The notes under the pieces: model-generated
The model's input: the letters and a program-made list of their open reading frames with translations, nothing else
Database searches by the model: none
Told to the model about the DNA's origin: nothing
Made by a program: the position numbers and the translations under genes
Shown here: in pieces, positions 1-9,426 of the stretch
How positions within the stretch are numbered: position 1 is the stretch's first letter
Layout of the letters: each line of letters begins with the position of its first letter
Assembly (NCBI GenBank): GCA_002747695.1
Contig: PDQD01000025.1
Span: 1-34,453 of the forward strand
DNA length: 34,453 nt
Source: Flavobacteriia bacterium
Lineage (GTDB): Bacteria; Bacteroidota; Bacteroidia; Flavobacteriales; Flavobacteriaceae
Direction: 5' to 3'

Positions 1-393
1 TTAGACACTATTGACCAAACGGCAGGCGCTGTTTTACCGCATCTAAAGCATAAAATCGTATTGTTTGACGCCCCTATGGGTGTCGGTAAAACAACGTTTA
101 TCAAATCATTGGCAAAAGCCATGAAGGTGGTTGATACGGTCAATAGCCCTACGTTTGCACTGGTCAATGAATACCGTACAGAAGATGACGATATTGTTTA
201 CCACTTTGATTGTTACAGACTGAAAAATGAAGAGGAAGCTCTTAACATAGGGATAGAAGATTATTTTGACAGCGGTTCTTTTTGCCTGATAGAGTGGCCG
301 GAAAAGATTGCCGGTTTAATCCCTGATGATGTGACAACCATCAAAATATCTGTTAACGAGGATGGTACAAGAGTTTTGGATATAATAGTTTAA
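1..393 (+). CDS. tsaE: tRNA threonylcarbamoyladenosine biosynthesis ATPase TsaE, 5' truncated by window edge
   Basis: Frame stays open upstream of the listed ORF to base 1 (LDTIDQTAGAVLPHLKHKIVLFDAPMGVGKTTF); Walker A GVGKTT, SPTFALVNEY, FDCYRL and LIEWPEK motifs typical of TsaE. Confidence 0.93.
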   Translation, partial: LDTIDQTAGAVLPHLKHKIVLFDAPMGVGKTTFIKSLAKAMKVVDTVNSPTFALVNEYRTEDDDIVYHFDCYRLKNEEEALNIGIEDYFDSGSFCLIEWPEKIAGLIPDDVTTIKISVNEDGTRVLDIIV

Positions 394-522
394 ATTAAGG
401 CTTCAATTTTAAAGAATCTTTCGGTTACTTGCTTTAGAAAATATTTCCCATAACATGCCCGTTTTAATGCCCATGAATATTGGTGTTAGGAAATGAGGAA
501 TGTCATATTTAATCATAATTAT

Positions 523-530
523 TATCTTTG
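523..530 (+). promoter_or_regulatory. Bacteroidetes -7 box TATCTTTG upstream of alanine dehydrogenase
   Basis: Match to TAnnTTTG, 35 nt before ATG 565; no clear -33 TTG. Confidence 0.45.
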
Positions 531-564
531 TTAAACTGTAGAATGATTAATATAGTTTAGTCTT

Positions 565-1767
565 ATGAGCCAAAAACCTAAAACGCCGTTTACGCAAAGT
601 GAATTAATGCCACAAGCTGAGACGCTGGAAATCAAACGACGTAAGGGGAATTTAGTTATAGGTATTCCCCGGGAAACGCATTATCAGGAAAAGCGTGTCA
701 CACTAACTCCGGATGCTGTGGCATCTCTTACCGCCGGCGGGCAAAAATTTGTCATCGAAACCGGTGCCGGTGAAGGTGCTTTGTTTACAGATAAAGAATA
801 CTCAGATGCCGGTGCAAAAATTGCCTACGAGGCCAAAGAGGTTTTTGAATGCCCTATTGTACTAAAGGTCGAACCACCGTCTTTAGAGGAAATTAAGATG
901 ATGATGCCTAAATCTGTGCTTTTTTCTGCTTTGCAAATCAAAACACAGTCTACCAAGTATCTGGATGCCTTAATCAAGAAAAAAATAACAGCATTAGCTT
1001 ATGATTATATAGAGGATGAGCAGGGTTTTTTACCTATAGTGAAATCACTGGGTGAGATAGCCGGTATTGCCTCTATACATATTGCTGCAGAACTCATGAG
1101 TAATTTGCCGGAAAGTAAAGGTCTATTGTTTGGTAATGTCAATGGCGTACCCCCTACAGATATTGTGGTCTTTGGCGCGGGAACAGTTGGGGAATATGCC
1201 TCAAAAACTGCTTTAGGGCTGGGTGCAAGGGTAAAAGTATTTGACAATTCAGTGTCCAAATTGAGAGCTTTGCAAAAGAATTTGGGTATCAGTGTCTATA
1301 CCTCAACACTGCAAGCCAAAGATATAGAGAAATCACTCAGACGTTGTGATGTGGCTATTGGTGCTCTGCGAGGTAAGTTAAGGACGCCGGTGGTGGTCAC
1401 AGATTTAATGGTACAAAAAATGAAAAGCAGTGCTGTCATTGTCGATGTGAGTATAGATCGTGGTGGGTGTTTTGAAACCAGTGTTGTGACCAATCATAAA
1501 GAGCCAACCTATATTAAACACGGGGTTATACATTATTGTGTACCCAATATGCCTTCGCGTTATGCCCGTACGGCAAGTGTCTCTATCAGCAATATTTTGA
1601 CTCCCATTTTACAACATATTGCAGAGGAGGGTGGCGTAGAACAAGTGATAAGATTTGACAAGGGTTTACAAGCTGGCTTGTATTTATACAATGGTATATT
1701 GACCCATAAAACATTGTCAGATTGGTTTAACAGACCTTACCGGGATTTGAACCTAATATTTTTCTAG
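565..1767 (+). CDS. ald: alanine dehydrogenase
   Basis: IGIPRETHYQEKRVTLTPDAV, Rossmann VFGAGTVGEYASKTALGLGARVKVFD, IVDVSIDRGGCFETS. Confidence 0.88.
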   Translation: MSQKPKTPFTQSELMPQAETLEIKRRKGNLVIGIPRETHYQEKRVTLTPDAVASLTAGGQKFVIETGAGEGALFTDKEYSDAGAKIAYEAKEVFECPIVLKVEPPSLEEIKMMMPKSVLFSALQIKTQSTKYLDALIKKKITALAYDYIEDEQGFLPIVKSLGEIAGIASIHIAAELMSNLPESKGLLFGNVNGVPPTDIVVFGAGTVGEYASKTALGLGARVKVFDNSVSKLRALQKNLGISVYTSTLQAKDIEKSLRRCDVAIGALRGKLRTPVVVTDLMVQKMKSSAVIVDVSIDRGGCFETSVVTNHKEPTYIKHGVIHYCVPNMPSRYARTASVSISNILTPILQHIAEEGGVEQVIRFDKGLQAGLYLYNGILTHKTLSDWFNRPYRDLNLIFF

Positions 1768-2157
1768 ATGATGTCAAAATTTAAAGTTTTTTTTCGCCGA
1801 TTGAGTTATTTTCTCTTAGGATTGATCATTGGTATATTTATTTTAAAGCGGATTTATAACAAAAAAAACGCCACCTTTGATTATATGCCCAATGCCCGTA
1901 CTCTCAAAAGTATCAATGCCAAGCCCATCATTTATTTTTCTAATGAAGCCAAAACCCGGCTCAAAGAATCGGGTATAGATAGTGTAGAAGCGATGCGTTT
2001 ATTGAAAGACGGTAATGTCAATTTCGGTAAAAGCCATCAACATCAAAAACCCTGTGCAGAGTTTTTTATAGAACCAACCGCCAAAACCCCTGATCTTTCG
2101 CTTGTTGTAGAGCGTTGTGACAGTGTTAGTGTCATTAAATCAATTATTATTAATTAA
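1768..2157 (+). CDS. membrane-anchored DUF4258-like protein
   Basis: N-terminal hydrophobic helix (LSYFLLGLIIGIFIL), then a domain with DUF4258-like pattern (SNEAKTRLKESGIDSVEAMRLLKDGNVN...); abuts ald stop. Confidence 0.6.
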   Translation: MMSKFKVFFRRLSYFLLGLIIGIFILKRIYNKKNATFDYMPNARTLKSINAKPIIYFSNEAKTRLKESGIDSVEAMRLLKDGNVNFGKSHQHQKPCAEFFIEPTAKTPDLSLVVERCDSVSVIKSIIIN

Positions 2158-2161
2158 AAAT

Positions 2162-2857
2162 ATGATGTCAGAAAGAAAGACCATAGTTGTATTAACAGGT
2201 GCCGGTATGAGTGCAGAAAGTGGTGTAAGTACTTTTAGAGATTCAGGAGGCTTATGGGAAAATCACGATATTATGGAAGTAGCATCGCCTCAGGGCTTTG
2301 CCGGAAACCCTGAATTGGTGTTGGAATTTTACAACCAAAGACGTCGTCAATTAGGAACTGTAGAACCCAATGCCGGTCATACAGGATTAGTTGAATTGGA
2401 AAAGCAATATGAGGTCAAAATAATTACCCAAAATGTTGATGACCTGCACGAACGCGCCGGTAGCAGCGATGTGTTACATCTGCACGGCGAATTGTACAAA
2501 GTCCGCAGCACCTGCGATGAAACCGATGTAAAAGTTTGGAAAAAAGACTTGAACTTAGGCGATTTATGTGACAAAGGCTGTCAGTTGCGTCCGCATATTG
2601 TATGGTTTGGTGAAAGTGTTCCACTTTTAGAAACGGCTGTTGACATTACTATGACTGCAGATATCTTCGTGGTCATTGGGACATCGATGCAAGTCTATCC
2701 GGCGGCATCATTAATCAATTATGTACCTAGTGGTGTCCCTATTTATTTTATCGATCCGAGACCTACAATTTCAGAAAATGCTTTTGATCAATTGACCATT
2801 ATTCCTCGCACAGCTACAGAAGGAGTTAAAGAGTTGTTGGATACTCTGACCACATAA
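2162..2857 (+). CDS. cobB: NAD-dependent protein deacylase, Sir2 family (CobB/SIRT5-like)
   Basis: TGAGMSAESGVSTFRDSGGLWE, TQNVDDLHERAGS, LHGEL, RPHIVWFGE; start moved to ATG 2162 (ORF track start 2117 overlaps the upstream gene). Confidence 0.92.
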   Translation: MMSERKTIVVLTGAGMSAESGVSTFRDSGGLWENHDIMEVASPQGFAGNPELVLEFYNQRRRQLGTVEPNAGHTGLVELEKQYEVKIITQNVDDLHERAGSSDVLHLHGELYKVRSTCDETDVKVWKKDLNLGDLCDKGCQLRPHIVWFGESVPLLETAVDITMTADIFVVIGTSMQVYPAASLINYVPSGVPIYFIDPRPTISENAFDQLTIIPRTATEGVKELLDTLTT

Positions 2858-2896
2858 TATTTGGCAGGTCAAAAGCCATTAAATTTTCCAATTAAT

Positions 2897-2921
2897 TGTC
2901 AAAATCAGACTGTTTTTGACA
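2897..2921. repeat. inverted repeat TGTCAAAA-N9-TTTTGACA in the cobB/DUF349 intergenic region
   Basis: Perfect 8-bp arms; no following T-tract, so terminator status is uncertain. Confidence 0.5.
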
Positions 2922-3129
2922 GTGCTATTCTCATATGTAGTGGGGTGTCACTTCTATGGCGTTAAGATCTGAAATTAAGTTATGATATTGATAGTTAATT
3001 GGTTAAGGTTGTAATCCCTTGCCGTAAAAACTGCGCTGTTAGTCCGGAATATATTGTAGATAAGATTTTGTCAAATAAGGACATATTTGTACCTTTAACC
3101 AATATTTTTGAACTTTTAAACATTGAGAT

Positions 3130-5166
3130 ATGTTGGATACAAATGACCAAAATTTACCTGATGTAAATGACAATATGGATGATGTTAAGTCTGTTAATTC
3201 TGATAATCAAGAATCAAAAGATTTAGAAGCGACTCAAAACACTCCGGAAGAATCAATAGCAGAGGCTACTGAGGTTCCGTCTGAAAGCGATGATAAGGCG
3301 GCTGTTACCGAAGATAGTCCGGTTGCTGAGGATACACCGGAACAAACAGAGACCAAAGAAAACCTTTCAGATTCTGAACAGGCTGCTGAGCCAACTGATG
3401 AAAAAGTTGCTTCAGATTCCAAAGATGCTGATGAAGAACCAGAGGTACCTGCAATTGCGTTGGGTGATGATGCTGATGTGGAAGATGTTGTTAAATATTT
3501 GGGTCATGTGATTGCGACATATCCTATCCAGAAAATAGGTCAGCAGGTAGAGCAACTCAAAAGGATGTTTAATGTGAAGTTTGGTCAATTGTTGAAAGAG
3601 GCCAGAAAAAAACATGCAGAAGAGGGGGGAGAACCATCAGATTTTCACTATGAAAACCCTATCCAACAAGTGTATAATGACGTGTTATTTGAGTATAAAA
3701 CCAAACGACAGGCTTATCAGGATAAAATTAATGCGGAACGTCAGGAAAATTTAGTGAAAAAACAAGCTGTTATTGAAGAATTAAAAGCCCTAATCGACAG
3801 TGAAACACCTGACAATATTTATAACAACTTTAAAGCGTTGCAAGATAAATGGCGTAGTATAGGTGCTGTGCCTCATGAGGCTTATAAAGACTTATGGCAA
3901 ACCTATCATTTTCATGTCGAGCGTTTCTATGATTTATTACATTTGAGTAATGAACTTAGAGACTTGGATTTTAAGCATAATCTGGAAGAGAAAACCAAGT
4001 TAGTACTCAAAGCAGAAGCCCTGGCGGAATCAGAGGATATCAAGTCTGCTTTCAGCGAGTTGCAGATTTTACACCGTATATGGAAAGAAGATGTCGGTCC
4101 TGTTGCCAGAGAATACAGAGAAGAAATTTGGAATCGCTTTAGTGAAGCGACAAAGAAAATCCACGATAAACGTCACAGCTATTATGATTCTCTGAAAGAA
4201 ACTTATGAGCAGAATCTGTTGAAAAAAGAAGCTGTACTGCAGGAGTTGGAGCATTATAACCAGATAGAACACAAGTCTCATAATGATTGGCAAAAAAGTA
4301 TCAAGCAGGTTGAAGCCTTGAGAAAACAGTTTATAAAAGCCGGTCGTGTACCCAAACATAAAGATCGTGAGATTTGGGAGAAATTCAGAAGTGTCAACAA
4401 AGTTTTCAATCAAGCGAAAAACCAATATTACAAAGGCGTTAAAAAAGATCAACAGGTCAACCTGGAGAAAAAGAGAGCGCTTATAGAAATCGCTGAGTCT
4501 TATAAAGATAGTGAAGATTGGAATGAGGCTGTTGAGGTCATGAAAAAAATTCAGCAGGATTGGAAAACTATAGGTCATGTGCCCCGCCGGGTATCTGATA
4601 CAGTCTGGAATGAATTCAAAGGTGCCTGTAATCATTTCTTTGACCGTTACAGAGCGGCCATGAATTCTTTGGAAGAAAGCCGTATGGGTGTTTATATTCA
4701 GAAAAAGAAATACCTGAATGACCTGAAACAGCAAGCGGAATCAGAAGATTTTAATCCTGATTTGGAAACCCTGATGTCTTATGTGGATGCATGGAAAGAT
4801 TTTGGGGTTGTACCTGAAAAACAACGTTATATTGATGTGAAATTCAATAAGTTTTTGGATCCTTATTTTGACAAAGTTTCAGAGGACAAATCAAAGCTCT
4901 TAATGTTGAGATATAAAACTCATATTGACCAGTTGGTGGAACAAAAAGATACGAGACGTATCAATGATGAGATACAGTTTGTTCGTAAGAAAATAGACCA
5001 TATAGGTAAAGAGAAACAACAAATGGAGACCAACTCTCAATTCTTCTCAAATGCAGATGAAAGTAATCCTATGTTGAAAAACATTCGTAAGGAAATAGAA
5101 AAATTGAGCTTTGAGTTGGGTATTTGGGAAGACAAGCTCAAGTATCTCAGAGGTATTGAGTTTTAG
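3130..5166 (+). CDS. DUF349 repeat protein with acidic disordered N-terminus
   Basis: Repeated W..(I/F)G.VP......W..F units (e.g. WRSIGAVPHEAYKDLW, FIKAGRVPKHKDREIW, WKTIGHVPRRVSDTVW, WKDFGVVPEKQR); first ~110 aa rich in E/D/S/T. Confidence 0.88.
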   Translation: MLDTNDQNLPDVNDNMDDVKSVNSDNQESKDLEATQNTPEESIAEATEVPSESDDKAAVTEDSPVAEDTPEQTETKENLSDSEQAAEPTDEKVASDSKDADEEPEVPAIALGDDADVEDVVKYLGHVIATYPIQKIGQQVEQLKRMFNVKFGQLLKEARKKHAEEGGEPSDFHYENPIQQVYNDVLFEYKTKRQAYQDKINAERQENLVKKQAVIEELKALIDSETPDNIYNNFKALQDKWRSIGAVPHEAYKDLWQTYHFHVERFYDLLHLSNELRDLDFKHNLEEKTKLVLKAEALAESEDIKSAFSELQILHRIWKEDVGPVAREYREEIWNRFSEATKKIHDKRHSYYDSLKETYEQNLLKKEAVLQELEHYNQIEHKSHNDWQKSIKQVEALRKQFIKAGRVPKHKDREIWEKFRSVNKVFNQAKNQYYKGVKKDQQVNLEKKRALIEIAESYKDSEDWNEAVEVMKKIQQDWKTIGHVPRRVSDTVWNEFKGACNHFFDRYRAAMNSLEESRMGVYIQKKKYLNDLKQQAESEDFNPDLETLMSYVDAWKDFGVVPEKQRYIDVKFNKFLDPYFDKVSEDKSKLLMLRYKTHIDQLVEQKDTRRINDEIQFVRKKIDHIGKEKQQMETNSQFFSNADESNPMLKNIRKEIEKLSFELGIWEDKLKYLRGIEF

Positions 5167-5195
5167 ACAAGGAGTTATATTTGACCATAAAAAAC

Positions 5196-5230
5196 AGCCC
5201 AAAAACTTACGCAGTTTTTGGGCTTTTATT
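5196..5230. terminator. stem-loop between convergent DUF349 gene and lolA
   Basis: AGCCCAAAAACT-tacgc-AGTTTTTGGGCT perfect 12-bp stem followed by TTTTATT; A-rich 5' flank could let it work on the minus strand too. Confidence 0.9.
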
Positions 5231-5273
5231 ATTTCTGATGTTTTCAGACAAATAAAGACTTACGCCTCAACTA

Positions 5274-5912
5274 TTACAGTTCTGTAATGCTGTAGTTTTT
5301 CGCTTTATACTTAGCGCTGTCAAAGGTGAATTCTTTGGGGGATAGATTTTCATTGGGTTTAAAAGTTCTTATCCTGATGCTGACTTTTGTATTTCTTTTG
5401 TCGTGATAGGTAATAGAATGTATGTGTTTGGTATTGGTGTCTATACCTAACATGATATAAGCAATATCATCTTCTTTGATAGGTTTCAATTTGATGTATT
5501 GAACTTTAACACCTTCTACAGCTTGTAGTTTTCCCCAGGTGTAATGAAACCCTTTTTTGTAAAAATGCAGGATAGACGCCGGTGTAAACCCGTTAGATTC
5601 TTCATTGGCGTCAGAGATATAAACCTCTTCATCTTCATGGATGATGTTATAAATCCTGTTGCCATCGGAGATTCGGTCGGTTCCCATAAAATTGAGGTGG
5701 TATTTATCGCCCTTGACATAAATCTTTCCACCGGTTTTTTGGTGAATTTTCTCCTGATCATTATCCAGGGCATAATCAAAGGTAAGTATGATGTTGTTAT
5801 AATTCTCTATGGTATGAGAGACCTCGTCCAATAGCTGTTTGGATTTGCCACTGTCTTGGGCTGTCATCTGTAAAGATAAAAGACCTATAAATAATAAGAA
5901 TAGAGGTTTCAT
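5274..5912 (-). CDS. lolA: outer membrane lipoprotein carrier protein LolA-like
   Basis: Signal peptide MKPLFLLFIGLLSLQMTAQ; LolA-like beta-rich protein (FDYALDN..GGKIYVKGDKYHLNFMGTDRISDGNRIYNI); Met at 5912 preferred over 5945, which overlaps ftsK. Confidence 0.8.
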   Translation of the reverse strand: MKPLFLLFIGLLSLQMTAQDSGKSKQLLDEVSHTIENYNNIILTFDYALDNDQEKIHQKTGGKIYVKGDKYHLNFMGTDRISDGNRIYNIIHEDEEVYISDANEESNGFTPASILHFYKKGFHYTWGKLQAVEGVKVQYIKLKPIKEDDIAYIMLGIDTNTKHIHSITYHDKRNTKVSIRIRTFKPNENLSPKEFTFDSAKYKAKNYSITEL

Positions 5913-5922
5913 GGTATAGTTT

Positions 5923-8295
5923 TTAATGGTTTGTCTCATTGTCAAAATATTGTTTTAATGCTATTTCATCAGGAATAAGCACTTGTCTGGCTTTACTGCC
6001 TTCAAAAGGTCCAACGATTCCCGCAGCTTCCAATTGATCTATGATACGTCCGGCTCTGTTGTATCCTAATTTTAATTTTCTTTGTAACAGTGATGCCGAA
6101 CCTTGTTGCGCTTTTACAATGACATAGGCTGCTTCCTCAAATAGCTGATCTCTGTCGTCAATATCTATATCAATTCCCATGCCACTATCATCAGAAATGT
6201 ATTCAGGAAGCATATGAGCATCTGAATAACCGCGTTGTGAGCCAATAAAATCTACAATTTTCTCAACTTCCGGTGTGTCAATAAAAGCACATTGTAAACG
6301 TATCAATTCATTTCTGCCGGAGTAAAGCATATCCCCTTTACCGATGAGTTGGTCAGCCCCTTGGGAATCCAATATGGTTCGGGAATCGATTTTTGCTGTT
6401 ACCCTGTAGGCTACACGTGCCGGGAAGTTTGCCTTGATAATACCCGTAATGACATTGACCGAAGGTCTTTGGGTTGCGACAATCAGGTGAATACCTATAG
6501 CACGTGCCAACTGTGCCAACCGTGCAATAGGGGTTTCTATTTCTTTGCCGGCAGTCATGATAAGGTCAGCAAATTCGTCTATCACCAATACAATATAGGG
6601 GAGGAAACGGTGACCATTTTCAGGATTGAGTTGACGCGTTTTAAACTTATGGTTATACTCCTTGATACCTCTTACCATAGCCTTTTGGAGTAAGTTATAG
6701 CGTTCATCCATTTCCAGACAAAGAGAGTTTAAGGTATTGACAACTCTCGTAGTGTCTGTAATAATAGCATCGTCTGTATCGGGTAATTTAGCCAGATAAT
6801 GACGCTCGATTTTGTTGTAGAGTGCCAGTTCTACTTTTTTCGGATCTACGAGTACAAATTTGACTTCGGCCGGATGTTTTTTGTAAAGTAATGAGGTGAG
6901 AATAGCGTTAATCCCTACAGATTTACCTTGTCCAGTGGCACCTGCCATCAATAAGTGAGGCATCTTGGCAAGGTCAACAACAAAAGTTTCATTAGTAATG
7001 GTTTTACCCAAGGCCAAGGGCAGTTCCATTTCGGCATTCTGAAATTTTTCAGAAGCGATGACCGAACGCATGGAGACGATTGTCGGTTTTTTGTTGGGAA
7101 CTTCTATACCAATGGTTCCTTTACCGGGTATTGGCGCTATAATACGAATGCCCAAGGCAGACAATGAGAGTGCAATATCATCTTCCAGATTTTTGATCTT
7201 TGAAATTCTGATCCCTGCCTGAGGTATGATTTCATATAATGTCACAGTAGGACCTACGGTAGCTTTGATATGCGAAATACCTATATTATAATTGTTGAGT
7301 GTCTCTACTATGCGGTCTTTGTTTTGTTGTAATTCTTCGGGGTTGACAGCAATACTCTCACTATAAGATTTAAGCATATCCAGTGTAGGGAACTTAAATT
7401 GACTGAGGTCTAATGTAGGGTCAAACTCTCCAAAATCTTTAACTAAACGATCAGAAAGATTTTCTTCTACCACTTCTTCTTTTTCTGTATCATTCACTTC
7501 TATTTCCAGTTCATCATCATCTTTTTTACCCTTGTCAGTGGCAGAGTCTTTTGAAACCTGTTTCTGAGGTTCAGTGTCAAGGGGAGTGGTGTTAGTCAAA
7601 TCAAGGTCAATAGGGGGAGTAGTTGCCGTATTGGTGTCTGCAATAATGTCTTCTTTGGGGGTGTAAACATCTGTTTTTTCCTCCGGAATGTCTTGCTCTG
7701 TAACAGTATTGTCGTTAGCACCGGATTTTGAACGATTGAATAATGCCAGTAAATGCTCCGGAAGCCATTTAAACCGGAAAATCAAAACAGAAGCCAGCGT
7801 AATAAATAGTAACCCTATGGTTCCGATACGTCCAATATAAGTATTCAAATAATTGACAATTTCTAAACCTGTAATTCCTGAAAAGACAGATTGAGAAAAT
7901 GGCAAAGAGGCTAAAAGAACAGACAGCCATACCATACTAATAAGACCAAAGACAAGGATGGTGATGTATCGAGAGCGTTTCAATCTTAAAAAGATAAACC
8001 AGCCTCCTAAAAAAATCAATACAGGAATAATAACAGATGCAATCCCAAACCCCTTAAATACCAGTAAATGACTGAGGTGTGCACCGAGTTTTCCCAGCCA
8101 GTTTTTAGCCGTAACCTGCTTGTCGGATAATTCTGAAAGAATGCTTTGGTCAGCCCGCCATGTAGCTAAGTATGAGGTGATTGCAACAAAAATTAAAACC
8201 CCTATAAGCATGAGTATGATGCTCAAAACAAATTGGGACTGACGACTCAATGTCGGTCTGGATTTTTTGGATGCTTTTCGCGATTTTTTTGCCAT
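5923..8295 (-). CDS. ftsK: DNA translocase FtsK/SpoIIIE
   Basis: N-terminal TM helices, Walker A AGATGQGKSVGINAIL, VLVIDEFADLIMTAGKEIETPIARLAQLARAIGIHLIVATQRPSV, C-terminal gamma winged helix. Confidence 0.97.
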   Translation of the reverse strand: MAKKSRKASKKSRPTLSRQSQFVLSIILMLIGVLIFVAITSYLATWRADQSILSELSDKQVTAKNWLGKLGAHLSHLLVFKGFGIASVIIPVLIFLGGWFIFLRLKRSRYITILVFGLISMVWLSVLLASLPFSQSVFSGITGLEIVNYLNTYIGRIGTIGLLFITLASVLIFRFKWLPEHLLALFNRSKSGANDNTVTEQDIPEEKTDVYTPKEDIIADTNTATTPPIDLDLTNTTPLDTEPQKQVSKDSATDKGKKDDDELEIEVNDTEKEEVVEENLSDRLVKDFGEFDPTLDLSQFKFPTLDMLKSYSESIAVNPEELQQNKDRIVETLNNYNIGISHIKATVGPTVTLYEIIPQAGIRISKIKNLEDDIALSLSALGIRIIAPIPGKGTIGIEVPNKKPTIVSMRSVIASEKFQNAEMELPLALGKTITNETFVVDLAKMPHLLMAGATGQGKSVGINAILTSLLYKKHPAEVKFVLVDPKKVELALYNKIERHYLAKLPDTDDAIITDTTRVVNTLNSLCLEMDERYNLLQKAMVRGIKEYNHKFKTRQLNPENGHRFLPYIVLVIDEFADLIMTAGKEIETPIARLAQLARAIGIHLIVATQRPSVNVITGIIKANFPARVAYRVTAKIDSRTILDSQGADQLIGKGDMLYSGRNELIRLQCAFIDTPEVEKIVDFIGSQRGYSDAHMLPEYISDDSGMGIDIDIDDRDQLFEEAAYVIVKAQQGSASLLQRKLKLGYNRAGRIIDQLEAAGIVGPFEGSKARQVLIPDEIALKQYFDNETNH

Positions 8296-8298
8296 GAT

Positions 8299-8328
8299 GC
8301 AAAACTACATAAAAATGATTAGTTTTGC
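8299..8328. promoter_or_regulatory. divergent ftsK/smpB -7 boxes forming a perfect inverted repeat
   Basis: GCAAAACTA (8299-8307) and TAGTTTTGC (8320-8328); each outward reading gives TAGTTTTG = TAnnTTTG. Confidence 0.55.
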
Positions 8329-8357
8329 CTTTTGCACAGGTCAAAACTTTTATACCA

Positions 8358-8828
8358 TTGAAACAAAATACTATCAATATCAAAAATAAAAAAGCGTTTT
8401 TTGAATATGAAATCTTAGAACGTTATACTGCAGGTATGGTGCTGAAAGGCACGGAAATAAAATCTATTCGTGAAGGTAAAGCCCGTATTACACAGAGCTA
8501 TTGTGAATTTAATGATGCCGGAGAGCTGTTTGTAATCAATATGTATATTCAGGAATTTGATAATGGTAATTATTATAACCACAGACCGCGAAGCGAAAGA
8601 AAATTATTGCTCAACAAGCATGAACTTAAAAAATGGTATAGAAAAACACGTGATGCAGGTATGACCATCGTGCCGTTAAGGCTGTATATCAGCGAGGGTG
8701 GCTACGCCAAACTGGAAATAGCCTTGTGTAGAGGTAAGAAAATGCATGACAAGCGTCATGATATAAAAGAACGTGACCAAAAGCGTTCTTTGGACAGGGT
8801 GAAAAAGAAATTTAATACTAAGCTTTAA
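8358..8828 (+). CDS. smpB: SsrA-binding protein SmpB (TTG start)
   Basis: NKKAFFEYEILERYTAGMVLKGTEIKSIREGKA..., KKMHDKRHDIKERDQKR tail; start trimmed from 8325 because the promoter box lies at 8320-8327. Confidence 0.95.
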   Translation: MKQNTINIKNKKAFFEYEILERYTAGMVLKGTEIKSIREGKARITQSYCEFNDAGELFVINMYIQEFDNGNYYNHRPRSERKLLLNKHELKKWYRKTRDAGMTIVPLRLYISEGGYAKLEIALCRGKKMHDKRHDIKERDQKRSLDRVKKKFNTKL

Positions 8829-8835
8829 GTCTGTT

Positions 8836-9423
8836 ATGACCAACATTCTTCAACGTAAGTTTCAGGACAAACGGCTTATTTTAGCCTCAGGATCCCCCAG
8901 ACGTCACGAATTGCTGAAAGGAATGGATATTCCGTTTACCGTAAAGACGATTGAGGTGGAAGAACAATATCCCGGCTATTTGACCAAAGAGGCAATAACA
9001 GATTACCTGTCACAACTTAAAGCCGATGCTTTTAAACAACTTGATGCCAATGATATTGTCATTACGGCGGATACCATAGTTTGGTCAGAAGGTACGGCTT
9101 TGACAAAACCCATTGATGCTGATAACGCCGTAAAGACGTTACAAAAACTGTCCGGTCGTAAACATGAAGTTTACACCTCTGTATGTGTGAAATCACCCGA
9201 TAAACAAGTCGTTTTTTCAGATTGTACCAGTGTTTATTTTAAAGTTTTTGACCCGGATGAAGTGTCGTATTATGTGAGTGTTTACAAGCCTTTTGACAAG
9301 GCAGGAGCTTATGGCGTTCAGGAGTGGTTGGGCTATATTGGGATTGAACGTTTAGAAGGCAGTTACTATAATGTCGTGGGCTTACCTGTGCATAAATTGT
9401 ATCAGGTGCTTAAAGATTTTTAA
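8836..9423 (+). CDS. maf: Maf-family nucleoside triphosphate pyrophosphatase
   Basis: LILASGSPRRHELLKGM, ITADTIVW, KPFDKAGAYGVQEW. Confidence 0.93.
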   Translation: MTNILQRKFQDKRLILASGSPRRHELLKGMDIPFTVKTIEVEEQYPGYLTKEAITDYLSQLKADAFKQLDANDIVITADTIVWSEGTALTKPIDADNAVKTLQKLSGRKHEVYTSVCVKSPDKQVVFSDCTSVYFKVFDPDEVSYYVSVYKPFDKAGAYGVQEWLGYIGIERLEGSYYNVVGLPVHKLYQVLKDF

Positions 9424-9426
9424 TTG

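Noticed and set aside
3290-3511. 73-aa + strand ORF in another frame of the DUF349 N-terminus
   Set aside because: Arises from repetitive acidic codons read out of frame
4069-4734. 221-aa minus-strand ORF inside the DUF349 gene
   Set aside because: Fully antisense to a well-supported gene; low-complexity hydrophobic translation (F/L/I rich) is expected opposite a Lys/Glu-rich coding strand
6349-6693. 114-aa + strand ORF inside ftsK, and similar short antisense ORFs (6955-7167, 9889-10233, 10993-11657, 15000-15374, 16139-16414)
   Set aside because: All lie opposite conserved genes and have no family signature
7440-7740. Repetitive-looking acidic stretch in ftsK considered as a tandem repeat
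   Set aside because: It is the variable linker between FtsK membrane and motor domains; no true repeat unit
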